Assembly: GCF_029784155.1 (NCBI RefSeq)
Contig: NC_073693.1
Coordinates: 289,760,875-289,824,874 of the forward strand
Length of the DNA stretch: 64,000 nt
Reading direction: 5' to 3'
Source of the DNA: Uranotaenia lowii
Lineage: Eukaryota > Arthropoda > Insecta > Diptera > Culicidae
Shown here in pieces: positions 21,650 through 32,416 of this stretch (position 1 is its first letter; each line of letters starts with the position of its first letter). A program made the translations under genes and the position numbers. The notes under the pieces are model-generated. The model made no database searches, had not been told where the DNA came from, and was given only the letters and a program-made list of their open reading frames with translations.

Positions 21650-22055
21650 GTCTCCGGTCTCCGGTCTCAGGTCCAAAGTCTCATGTCTCAGGTCTCAGGT
21701 CTCATGTTCCATGGCTCTTGTCTCATGCCTCAGGTCTCATGTCTTATGTCTCATGCCTCATGTCTCAGGTCTAAAGTCTCATGTTTCATGGCTCTTGTCT
21801 CATGCCTCAGGTCTCAGGTCTCAGGTCTCATGTCTCATGCTGAGGTCTCAAGTCTAATATCCCTTGTCTCAGGTTCCAGGTCTCAGGTCTCATGTCTAAT
21901 TTCTAATGTTTCATGTCTCAGGTCTCATGTCTCATGTCTCATGTCTCGTGTCTTAGGTCTCAGGTCTCAGGTCTCAGGTCTCAGGTCTCAGGTCTCAGGT
22001 CTCAGGTCTCAGGTCTCAGGTCCCAGGTCTTAGGTCTCATGTATCATGTTCTTAG
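21650..22055. repeat. Heptanucleotide array, right (inverse of the left array)
   Basis: About 57 units of TCTCATG / TCTCAGG. The stretch 21958-22030 is a purer run of AGGTCTC. With the left array it forms the outer part of a mirror-symmetric structure around about 20450. Confidence 0.9.
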
Positions 22056-22571
22056 TCTAAGAGATAAGATTTTCCCAACTTCAAAATGATTCTAAGTGTT
22101 TTCCTTTGAAAAGGACTTAGAATCAAGGCTGATAAATTTCAGTCAATTTCGTTTGACCCGACCAACGTCTAGTAGTCAATGTTATCGAAAGAATATCAAA
22201 GTCATCTACGAGTTGAATGACCAAGCTAGAATGTCGGTCAGGCAGCAATGTCAATATTGAATGACATTTTTGCACTCCACTCGCACCACACATACGATCA
22301 TGTTTCTATTCCATTTTCTTGCTGTTATGGGAGGGATTTTACGTTATAAGTTGCGCAACAGTTGAAAAAATGTAGCTGTTGGCCGTAAGAAGTAAAAAGT
22401 CGTAGCAAGCATGATGTCGTTTATTCAACTTGGTCATGACATTGTAAGCACATGTCGCTGACCAAAAATCAGTATGGCATGACATAGACATGCAAAGCAG
22501 TATCAAAGTCGGCTGACATTGGCTGTCTGACACTGATAATTTGCAGCTCTGCTTAGAATATTTTCTCTCAA
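22056..22571. other. Spacer, no gene
   Basis: No domain or splice signal seen. The segment 22190-22550 is rich in GTCATGACAT- and GTCAG-like words without a clear period. TGCAGCTCTG occurs here near 22542 and in the left flank near 18009, in direct orientation. Confidence 0.4.
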
Positions 22572-22689
22572 AAACCGTGTTAATTCGCGAAAACCGTGTA
22601 AAAAAAAACCGTGTTAATTCCCGAAAACCGTGTAAAAAAAGCCGTGTAAAAAAAAACCGCGTAAAAAAAAACCGTGTAAAAAAAAACCT
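22572..22689. repeat. ACCGTG minisatellite, right array
   Basis: Same units and orientation as 17866-17997, ending in the inverse terminal motif GTGTAAAAAAAAACCT. Confidence 0.85.
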
Positions 22690-22785
22690 AGGTGTACTTC
22701 CAAAATCAATTCCACTCTGTTTCATTGTGGCCCACTTAAGAAACTTCCGCCGCCTGTGGTGCTTTCCGTTTTGGGAGAAGAAATG

Positions 22786-23297
22786 CTAATTACGCGGCCG
22801 CGGCTGGTTCACTCTTGTGGTGAGGATGAAAAGGAAGATGCTGCTGCGTTGATGGTACCGGAAAGCAGGTAGTGCTGCGATGGAACGCTTCCGGCAAATG
22901 TCCGATGTTGGATATGCTGCTGTTGCCTCTGGTGGTGATGTTGGCGTAGGCGGTACAATCGGTGGTGACTGAATGGTGTCTGGTTGTAATCGTCGCTGAG
23001 GAACAAGCAGACTGGTAGTGTTTTCTTCCGCCAGAGTGATATTTACTGCTGCTGCTGTTGATAAAATGGTGCTGGTTGTGCTGTCCCAGTGTTCATCCTG
23101 TTTGAAGATTCTGCTCCGGTGTTTGTCCGGCCGGATAGTGGAGTTTTCCCTTGCATATGCCGTACTTTGTCAAGCTGCGGATGGTAGGAAAACAAAAATG
23201 AAAATTTTCGTTTAACAAAAAGTTTTCTTTACTTACCTTCATCGCTTGAGTTGTTTACGGCCTCGGGGCTTTTATTTTTTATTTGTATTATGGCCAT
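22786..23297 (-). CDS. Candidate small spliced gene with in-frame TGA-C and long open extension
   Basis: On the minus strand an ATG at 23297 follows directly after an in-frame TAA and opens MAIIQIKNKSPEAVNNSSDE. The exon ends at 23237 with GATGAAG before a strong donor, GTAAGTAAAG. A 62-bp intron (23236-23175) ends in a pyrimidine-rich tract and CCGCAG. Joined in phase, the next codons are GCT TGA. After that TGA, which is followed by C, the same frame stays open for 127 codons to TAG at 22788-22786. The extension is rich in T, S, A and P and includes IQSPPIVPPTPTSPPEA. The TGA-C context is one known to be leaky in insects. Alternatives: an acceptor 10 bases downstream would lead into a different frame ending in a glutamine run and TAA, or this is a decayed exon. 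I do not recognise the protein. Confidence 0.35.
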
Positions 23298-23309
23298 TTA
23301 TTGGTTTCC
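23237..23309 (-). other. Candidate first coding exon and its 5' boundary
   Basis: Upstream of the ATG at 23297 is a T-rich tract ending TTTGGTCAG just before GAAACCAATAAATGG. That could be a 3' splice site, giving an exon of about 73 bases bounded by good acceptor and donor signals. All three frames of the part upstream of the ATG contain stops, so it would be untranslated leader. Confidence 0.3.
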
Positions 23310-23778
23310 TGACCAAACAAAAAAAAAGACTATCTGGACAAATATTCAGGACTTAAATCCATCACAAGTGCTTGAGTTTAAATGACGCTCTAGCTGTTGC
23401 TGATGATAGACACTAATTTGTGCTTTCCAAGCAGGCTCCCAAGTGTGAGCCTGCTGGTAAGGAACTAACAAAACGATCGAGTCGGCGCGAATTGTTCGTA
23501 AATTTTTTAGATTGCAAAATATAAATACTATTGTTAAATAAACATGTGAAAATTAATGGATTTTCTATTATATTTGATTAGGATTATTAGGGTCATGATA
23601 TTCATTAGATTTTCCTATACTTTTTAGTATATTTTTCCTCAACAAAATACACTTGTAGAATTTATTGGATTTTCCAATAACTTGTACAGGATAAATCATT
23701 ACTTTGTATTTGAGCGATTAACTTTAAAAATTACTGAAATGACCCAGTAAGTTTTATTTCCAGATTTGGTTCAGTGTA

Positions 23779-25170
23779 CTTAATGTATCAGCCTTATCGG
23801 TGAAAAGTGATGTCCATTTTAGTAAGAAGTAAGATTATGAAATTTTCTAGACGGAAAGAAAGTTAGATGAAATGAAAGATGGTGAAAATGAGTGGGTAGA
23901 ATTTATTAGAAGCATTAATCATACCAAATTTTTGTTCGAGCACGGGCCAACTATTATGAAGTGATACAGATAGAGTTTTGCATCAACCACCACCCATTAG
24001 TAAGCCAAGCGTGGTTCGCCCCACAAGTGGAATCTTGCGGTGCGAACGAACAAAAAGTTGGTATGTGATCGCTCAGATAAGCTATCTTTAACTCAGAAAC
24101 GGATCTCGGAGATGTTTTATTTGCCATGTTTGGAAAAGCACTTCTGACAAATACTCAAGGTCATTGTTAATGCCATTCCGGCATAGAATTTTATACCGAT
24201 AACTACACCTCCAAGGAAGTTTATTATAGAGTAGAGTTTGATTTGTGGGTGTAGGTATACCTGAAGCTAGGGATTATCCCTTAACCCGGTTCGCCATGCG
24301 ATGATTTCATCCTTGTTGTCATCAATGTTTTTTCAATAAAATTCTTGATAATTTAGAGTTTTATATTGTCGATAGTCTTTTTCCCAAACAGATTAAATTT
24401 TAAAAGAATCTTATTTCAACTGAAATGTAGTAATAGCTTGACTGTTATTTAAATAGTATCACCCGCTTTCTCATAACTTTCGTTTTCTTATTCAAATTTC
24501 GCCTAGAATGCATACTATATGTTACATATTAGTTCCAATCTTTCATTGCGTTGTGTGTTGTTGTTGTTTGTGTTCTATTTCTCGTTGTGTCGTTATGCAA
24601 ATCCTTTTTTTTCTATATCAGTTTCAAGTGTTTTTTTCCTTCAAGAAGAACGCGCGTCTCAACTCTCAACCTGGAAGAATCCAGGAAGAAGTACAGCCCG
24701 AACCTTCCCTTGGCTGCTTTGTGTCCGGTATATCAGCCTGTGGAACATTAAGTCCCCAATTTCGCTTGTTCCCTTTATACTATAATATCTGGAAGGACGA
24801 TGTGTCGCGACTTGGCCACATATTTGCGTATCATAAAAGTTGTGCTTCCTTTGCTTGACGTTGCAAAAACGGTTGCAACCACCCCAAGACACCACCGACC
24901 AGAAGCTTAAATATGTATAACGAGACGAAGCTCCTTAGCGCTCACTCGCTTGCTGTGTTATGCTATATCATGTTTCTTCCGGACGGATCTGGAGCACGAC
25001 CCGAGGAAATGGTTGAGAAACCTATGACCGGAGGGGTCGGTCGGCTGGTGACATACTATTCCGTGTTGATGTATTTATGTTCTAATGGGGTTGTAGTTGG
25101 ACCGGTAATTTGTTCTTTTTTTGTGCTCAAGAAATTAGCCTTTTTTCGGAAGTCCGGTCCGCATTTGTCT
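23779..25170. other. Mostly unique DNA up to the first gap
   Basis: The part 24480-25170 is less AT-rich and looks single-copy. Overlapping plus-strand frames at 24508-24858 and 24913-25170 carry no domain I know. The second runs into the N gap and cannot be judged. It may be conserved non-coding DNA or exon pieces. Confidence 0.35.
24163..24265 (+). repeat. Short third copy of the 10531/32416 repeat end
   Basis: About 100 bases match the left end of repeat copy A: TTGTTAATG, CGGCATAGAATTTTATACCG, a GAGTAGAGT-TTGATTTGTG block and GGGTGTAGG. The copy stops where A continues, so it is a fragment or a related element end. Confidence 0.7.
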
Positions 25171-25670
25171 NNNNNNNNNNNNNNNNNNNNNNNNNNNNNN
25201 NNNNNNNNNNNNNNNNNNNNNNNNNNNNNNNNNNNNNNNNNNNNNNNNNNNNNNNNNNNNNNNNNNNNNNNNNNNNNNNNNNNNNNNNNNNNNNNNNNNN
25301 NNNNNNNNNNNNNNNNNNNNNNNNNNNNNNNNNNNNNNNNNNNNNNNNNNNNNNNNNNNNNNNNNNNNNNNNNNNNNNNNNNNNNNNNNNNNNNNNNNNN
25401 NNNNNNNNNNNNNNNNNNNNNNNNNNNNNNNNNNNNNNNNNNNNNNNNNNNNNNNNNNNNNNNNNNNNNNNNNNNNNNNNNNNNNNNNNNNNNNNNNNNN
25501 NNNNNNNNNNNNNNNNNNNNNNNNNNNNNNNNNNNNNNNNNNNNNNNNNNNNNNNNNNNNNNNNNNNNNNNNNNNNNNNNNNNNNNNNNNNNNNNNNNNN
25601 NNNNNNNNNNNNNNNNNNNNNNNNNNNNNNNNNNNNNNNNNNNNNNNNNNNNNNNNNNNNNNNNNNNNNN
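25171..25670. other. Assembly gap (500 N)
   Basis: Exactly 500 undetermined bases, the fixed size used for scaffold joins. The real distance between flanks is unknown. Confidence 0.99.
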
Positions 25671-25825
25671 TGAGCCAAGCTGCATTACACGGCTAGTATC
25701 ATCATCCGTCAAACAAAGCACCAGAAACATTGTGTATGAGTTATTTGGTTACTGTTTCGTTTGATGTATCAACGACTCAAAATTTAGTGTGAAATGCATC
25801 ATACATGAATAGTAAATAAAAAAAA

Positions 25826-25906
25826 TCGCCTCGACCAGGAATCAAACCAGAGTCCTCTGATTATCTATCCGCCACCTTACCAACAGGCCAAATCGTCAGA
25901 TGAAAC
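25826..25906 (-). repeat. tRNA-like (SINE head) fragment
   Basis: Minus strand: box A TGGCCTGTTGGTAAGG and box B GGTTTGATTCC, separated by about 40 bases, with CAGAGGACTC between. No acceptor-stem pairing and no CCA-ready end. It is the same type as 7394-7470 and 20745-20823. Confidence 0.5.
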
Positions 25907-28632
25907 TAGTCTAGAGCTGTAGCTCTAGAACTCAGTTGACTTCATCGAGTTGAATTCGCTGCTAGATTCTATGGCAGAAAACGCTCATCGTGCCCGATTA
26001 TTGGTGCTTATACTGCCCCATGGGGAGGGAGTTCTCATTAGGCCCCTATAGTGACTGATTTTTAGCTTTCAGCAAAAAAAAAATTTAAAAAGCATTTTTG
26101 AACGTTTTTATCTAAATAACGTTTTACGTTTCAGCTAGCTAGGAAATAGATTTTTTAGTGTCTGAACACGAAACAATTATGTAACTCACGTATCATAGCT
26201 GTTTTCTATGGTTAAATAAGTGTCCTTCTTAAGGTGGACCTTATCTCGCCTACCCAAAAAAGAGGCTTTAGAATCTAGACCAAGGTTCCGATACTTGTTC
26301 ATGATTGATCCAATATAGGCGATACTTCCAAAGCCCCCTCAAATTGTATTACAATTCTCTTCCTTTGCTGTGTGAAAAGAGAGGATGTTGCGCGACATTT
26401 AATGTTAGCATCATCAGAGGGAATCGTTGCGTTGCGTGTTTCACAGTCGAAACAAATCCTATCCCATCCACACGAATTGATTGTTTGCCCACAGGCCAAA
26501 TCTCCGTTTGATGTATCAGTTGCTAAAAGAACTGAAAAGAGGAAATTGTTGGCTTGTTGCGTTCGCTTGCGAATATCTTCAAGTCAAATTTGAAAGTGAA
26601 GCATTCGAGAGCGAACGCTCTCTTTAACTCGCTCATATGCAGATCACAAATGTCGAGTCTTGCGGGTATGTCATGTTTTTGCGGGAACGTGTGTTTTTTC
26701 AACAACTTTTGTCTGGCGTTGCTTGAAGCTTCAAGATAATAATGTAACTATTGCACCGGAAATAGGCAGCGAAAAATTTCATGTAAAATTGAAGCGTGGG
26801 TAATGGAAAATGTGTTAATTGAGGATTGTAAAAATAAAAAAAAAATATGCTCGAGGAATAACGTAATAAAATGTAGTCTTATGCACTGTTTAATGTTTTA
26901 AACAGTCAATATTTTGAAAATGCTTTTTTCACATTTTGATAAGCAGATTTTTTGCGTTTCATCATTAACCATTCATCATTAATCATTTATCCAGATTGAC
27001 AATTGCCTCTATTCACAAGGGGATAGAAATAGAACATTTGAAAATTGAAAGTAAAGATTTTATTTAATTTTCTTTTTTTTATGTTTTTGAAGTAATATAG
27101 TGTACAGAATGATTTCTAAACAAAAAAAGTGGGTGTAACCGATCAGAGTTAGGCAAAATGTCACGAAAAACTTCAGACTCAAATTCTACAGCCAATTCAA
27201 ATGTTAGAACCTAAACATTTGGTATCATCTGATAAGGATTATACCAGTTCAGAATTGAGTTGATTATTATTTTATTTTATGTTGAATTTAATTATTTATT
27301 AATCGATTGAAAGGAACTGAAGTTCATTTGATAATTTTTATCAAATTTTTAGATTTTAAATTGTGTGTTTGAAAGTATTTTAATTTGGAAATTTTAATTC
27401 TATTTTTAATTCTGAAGCCTAATATGAGCTGCTGTTTCTAGATATTGATAGTGATTTATTATTGCCAAAAACTTTTATTTGAAAACTTTGATAAAAAAAA
27501 CATTGTTAAATTGTCTTGGTCATTATCTTGATTTCAAATTCTTAGTTTTTATTGAGTAAACATTTGTAAAATTTATTTTTGTGTTAAGGCTGAGTCTTCA
27601 ATTTTTGCAAATTTTGATAAGGGATTTTTAAAATATATAGTAGTCTTTTAAGATTATTTATGACCATCTTCAAGGCCTCAAAAAATAAATTTATTAAAAA
27701 TCTATAGTTTTTTAATATTTTTCCAGTGCATCACAGTACACATGTATTTAAAGTTAAAGCAACACCATGTTTAATACTAAAAAGGTAAAAAATCTGAAAA
27801 GTTTGTCGCAATTTTCCTACACTAACTAGAATTTAAGAATAAAAAATACCTTTTTTGGCTTCAACAGCCAGGTACCATGTGAACTGAAATCAGTTTTGAT
27901 TTACTTTATCATCCAACTCTTAAATACTCCATATCAATATAAAAATAAATCAGATATCCGAAAAATATTCCCAGAAATTCGATCTTTACTCAAAAATTGC
28001 TATCAGAAATAACATAAGATCTCGACTTTTTTTTATTTTTATAATTAACTCATTTAAGCACCAATTAAATATGATCGATGTCTCCGATTGCATTTTTAAA
28101 TCCGATCCGGTTCTCATTCATCAATGGCAACACTTACGTTCATATTTAATTGATTTTTTCTCGAACTTCTGCAGAACTTGTATTTTTGTAAAAAGCCGAT
28201 TTGAAAAAAAATGTAAGCAATGATAAATTACTTTCAATGTTTCTCATTTATAAGCCAAAACAATTTTATACTTCTCCAGCTGAACACTACCGCAATTCGT
28301 TGGACCATCAAGACGAAACATAATTTAGATTATTGGTTCGCGAAGCACTTAAGTGAACATGTTCTCGACCGATTCGCTCAGCAGCGAACTGCAACAAGTT
28401 GTTTTTTGAATGTCGCAGTTCGCCAGTGAATGTATCGCTTGTCGGTGGATATTTGTTGCATGCTTCTGCATGAATGATACAAGAAGCTGTGGATTCGCCA
28501 TAGGCATTCCTTCTAGCCTGAAAACAGTCACATGGAAATGTTGCAGGCAAGAGCAATGAAACTTTTGTTTCGCCGGAGAAATCTCTCACTGAACGATGAG
28601 TGGAAACGAACGAGTTTCAGATCCTTGCTTAA
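25907..28632. other. AT-rich stretch, no gene seen
   Basis: Only short frames. The part 26290-26740 is somewhat GC-richer with overlapping frames on both strands and no domain. From 26800 to 28200 the sequence is very AT-rich and without repeats I could pair. Confidence 0.5.
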
Positions 28633-28735
28633 AGGCGCTATTTTTTATAATTAAGAGAAAAATAATTATTTTTGCTCATTTCTACAGACAATTGTTTGAT
28701 AAATATTAGTTTTTGGATAAATATTAGTAATTTCG
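28633..28735 (+). repeat. About 100-bp repeat with inverted partner at 32690-32790
   Basis: The block AGGCGCTATTTTTTATAATT through GGATAAATATTAG is present in reverse complement at 32690-32790. The pair brackets the interval that contains large repeat copy B. Confidence 0.8.
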
Positions 28736-28785
28736 TAATCAGCAATCATAACGATCAATTCAGAAGATGAATATGCCGTTTGGAA

Positions 28786-29210
28786 GGGGGATCAATTGTA
28801 CCCAACTCTAGGGGATCAATTGTACCCATAATCAACATTTTAGAAAACTTTTTCTGAAAAAAGTTGAGAGTTTTCCATTGCTTTAAAAATATGGCATTAT
28901 GAAGTTCATTTTACGCTCGAACGATTAATACATTGGAACAAATATTTTTTTCATAATTTTCCCATGTAAGAAACATTTTAAAGTGATGAAAAAAGATCTC
29001 CAAGTTACATTTTGTGAATTTTTTCAAACAAAGTTCAATTACTCAAACAGTTATTTTGTTAAAATTTTTTGAACTACAAGCATTATTGTTTTGCTCATTT
29101 TGGCACATTTTTCTAGAACATTTGATCTTTGTAAACATTCCAGTTTCGAGATATAGCTAAGGAATCAAGTATCCCCAGGGATCAAGTATCCTCATTCTCC
29201 CCTATTTATC
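28786..29210. mobile_element. Degenerate MITE with GGGGATCAA termini
   Basis: The left end has two GGGGATCAATTGTACCC-like words (28787-28830). The right end has GGGATCAAGTATCC followed by TTCTCCCCTAT (29175-29207). The right terminus matches the one at 33165-33195 (GGGGATCAAGTATCC, ACTCTCCCCTAT), so they are one family. The ends are not clean inverted repeats. Confidence 0.5.
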
Positions 29211-30644
29211 GATCGGGTGATGAAATTAATTCAATTTGAAAGCATTTTAGCGACTTATTTAGGAAAATGATTGTACGCAGCTAAATGGGAAATTGATTTT
29301 ATTTTCTGAAACTTGAAATGCGTTTTTCTCAAAACAAAGGTCTTGGCGCATTCGCCGTAATCAAAAATCGATACCGAAATAAATTGGAATTAATTGCACA
29401 AAATCTTGCATGCAAAAAGTTGCATGCTATATCATTGCACAAAACGTATAAAATAATGAAATTTTTTATTGAAAAATTCAATAAAATCAAGAATACACAT
29501 GGTGAAATTACTTCCATCTTCCAAAATTTCTTTTTTGGTCTTGTAATCTATCGGATACTTGAATTTTTTATCAAAATTTCCACGGAATACTAAAAACTTT
29601 ATTTATTTCCCCCTTCGGGTTTTTTGGAATTTTCGAAGGGGGGGGGAGACAAAAGAAGAAATTGATATTTGTTCCAGCCTAACTCCTCAACAGTAAATTT
29701 AAAAAATCAACAAATCTCACTACAATGCACTGTTTAGATGTGGTTTCATTCTAGTAATATAGCCAAAAGTCAAAAGTCATCACATAACAAGAAGCGTATC
29801 AATGTTCATAATTATTCCATAGGCAAGGGGGTAATTATGAGTAAGCGTTTTACGCTCACAAACTGCAACTTAAAAATAAGAAAAAAAAATCTAAAAGGAA
29901 GGAGAGAACCAATCATTTATTTACTTTCCAGAATTTGAAAATTAATAAGCTGCTTGTTTGAGCTGATGGTATAACTGAGTAATTTTGTTCATAATTGCTC
30001 CACTTAGCCCTACCTAATATTCAAGAAAAAAAATCTAAAGGAAATACCACATTTTCTTGGTGTATTGTACAACATCAAGTATATTGCAAATTATTCAAGA
30101 ACGAGCTTACAAACTAAAATCTTAACTCTTACTTTTACTTTTGAAAAATTGATTTATTTTTATGGATTGACAATGGGGAAAAAACGTACAATCCGCGAAG
30201 AAATTCAATATCTTCCCTCCTACACAAAACAAATCTATGAAAAGGTACTTTCCTTAAATAAAAATGTCCGGAGAATCGATCGGACGTAGTTTCAGACGCT
30301 GCACGAGCTTACGAACGGAGTTATAATGCCTTTTTAATCCCTTATTCCCCTATATTTTGTAAACCATCTAGAAAATAAAACTAATTTAAACTTGAAATTT
30401 TTTAACAAAATAGACCTATCTTGTGCGATTTTTTCTGAAGAATCGAATGGAGGCTGTTTTAGCCACCGCACGCTTCGGGAAATGGAGTTATCTATGTTTT
30501 TACCATCAAATTCCCTATATCTTTTAATTATTTCAGAAAAAGTATGTTCGGACTTGAAAATTAGATTTAGAAAAAAAAGAACAATTTCAAATCTGTCCAC
30601 GTGGAAATTTCCACGCTTGTCCACGGAGGGGGAAGAGGGGGTCC
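29211..30644. other. AT-rich spacer with a diverged repeat block
   Basis: The order TTGGCGCATTCGCCGTA, then GACAAAAGAAG, then GTTCATAATTA at 29340-29830 is repeated at 33712-34020, so both are copies of one unnamed repeat. A plus-strand frame at 30173-30289 (MGKKRTIREEIQYLPSYTK...) has no known relatives to my eye. Confidence 0.4.
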
Positions 30645-32416
30645 AAAATCTTATTTTTCTGTCCACGTGATATCTGAACGGCCCCTTGTTCATTTTGTTC
30701 ATCTTAATGCATTGAAATGATGAAAGGTACCAACAACCTGGAAGGTGTATTCGTTCCGAGAGATGTCTTTTTTTATGTCGTGCCTACCCCCTGATTTTTC
30801 TTTCGCCTTCATCTGCATGGTCCCCCCAATTTGCCGAATGGGAGCGAAAGAATGCCGGTTTATTTTCGCGGTCGCTGAACGCGTAACTCAATGGCGCTCA
30901 CGATGATTGTGATGATGGTTTCACTGACGATCGTCAGCGTTTCGCGTCCGAAGAGGGTAACAACTTCGCGTAGATCTCTTTAGATACTTGCGGTGTAGCA
31001 GCTCTGTTTTTGCGTGTGGGGTTCACTTTCCTCAGCTGCTGGAGGTAACTGTAACATGAAGTCAAACCGAGGAGGTTTTTTTCTACTATTTAACGTGAAT
31101 GATATCAACCGCAAGTCCATCTTTCGGGTGATTTCATTTCGTTGCTAATATTTGCAATCGTCAGAAGCTTGTTGTTATTGAACGGTAAGCAATGAAGGTG
31201 ACGGTTCCGGATCGCTACCTTCATGTGCCGCTGGCGATTATTGTGAAAAAACTGGAACACTCGACGCAAATCCATGGAAGTATCAACCGAGATCGACCAA
31301 CTGGGCTGGTAAAGGTCAGACTTATCGGGGCGAAAACGTGCTGATTGTTTCCTCAAATCAATCCCCGGCTGCAATGAGGTGTGGTGCCTCTTAAAGTAAA
31401 TGCTCTGCGCCAATTTGTTTTCTTTTATTTATAGATAAGAAACAACGCAATCAAAATAAACAACTCGAAGAAAGGTTCCTTTAAAAAATTGACTTATAGA
31501 TAGGCTTATACTCGTTTAAAAAAAGTGAAACGCAAGATGCCAGAGCTTTTGCATATTTTCCCGATGCAAGAGCTAAACTTGTATAGGTACCTTCCCATAA
31601 AAAAAATTAAAACCAGACAGACGGACTGAGGGTGGTACACCTTTGTTCGACAATGGAAGGTGCGTCCCGTCCCGTCTACTACTGGTGAGGTTGTAATTCA
31701 TTATGAGCTATGGCTTGAACCTGAACGTTACTCATACCAGCTAGTTGGTTGGCTGCAGACAGAGAACGTTCCGCGTGTGGGGGTGTAGACTGGCGGATAC
31801 TTTCGACTGTGTGGCCGGCTAGCCATTATTATTGAGATGCAAAACAGGAAGTTCTGGTCAGCTTGTTTCCTTGATCCGTCCGTTTCTCTAAACTAATATG
31901 GTCTGGAACTGCATTGTATCGACTGGATTTATGACTTGTACTCGCCCCTACGGGGAAGTGTTTTGCGCTTCATAATTTTTGTATTAAAAATAATGCAAAA
32001 GTAAAGCATTTTTTTCAATTATTGGAACAAAAAAACATATCGATTCTTTCTTATATTGAAAGTTTTATGAAAGTTGTGGAGCTTATAGTGCGCGGCGTGT
32101 GGAATGAAATGACTCCAAAAACCCCCATTGCCCGATTTTTGTAGGTGTTACAGTCGTCTCAGAGTAGATGTTTGTCTGGATCGCTTACTGGAGTTAGGGT
32201 GTTTCAAGCGATCTCTGGGCAAGTGCAGTCTCACAACACAATTATATTTAATTCTTAATTCCTAAATTTGAATAATCTAGAGAATCCTCCAATTTAAATT
32301 AAATAATGACGCCTTTTTTCTAGTGGAGTGTCTTGTATTCTTACACCCACAAATCAGACTCTACTCCAATAACGAACTTTCTCGGATGTGGAATTATCGG
32401 TATAAGATTCTATCAG
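30645..32416 (-). repeat. Large inverted repeat, copy B (partner 10531-12232)
   Basis: Reverse complement of copy A over nearly its whole length. Copy B has about 85 extra bases at about 32085-32185 that are missing from A near 10780. Its outer boundary at about 32414 meets CAGGGTTGCTAGCG, which resembles the terminus of the 16050-16551 MITE family, so copy B was probably cut by an insertion there. The conserved reading frame lies at 31413-31105. Confidence 0.75.

Larger units (their letters stand above)
17837..22689. mobile_element. 4.85-kb nested unit with AGGTTTTTTTTTACAC termini
   Basis: The left end reads AGGTTTTTTTTTACAC (17837-17852) and the right end is its exact inverse, GTGTAAAAAAAAACCT (22674-22689). 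Just inside each end is an array of ACCGTGTTAATTCCCGAA / ACCGTGTAAAAAAAA words. Between them lie the heptamer arrays and the inverted 119-bp array. No protein-coding capacity was found. Confidence 0.55.
17542..23776. mobile_element. 6.2-kb TA-flanked composite with CACTGA termini
   Basis: At 17540 there is TA followed by CACTGAGCAAAATC. At 23776 the inverse, GATTTGGTTCAGTG, is followed by TA. Both ends also carry an inner TTGG-AAAATCCAAT-like word (about 17600 and 23665). If they are a true pair, they enclose the satellite structure and the candidate gene at 22786-23297. They could also be the ends of two separate MITE copies. No transposase is seen inside. Confidence 0.4.

Noticed and set aside
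22339..22789. Frames with KKNRVKKNRV or FFTRFFFTR repeats
   Set aside because: Products of the ACCGTGTAAAAAAAA repeat.
24913..25764. Long open frames on both strands across the first N gap
   Set aside because: Most codons are undetermined bases; the frames exist only because N is not read as a stop. The same holds for 38982-39642.
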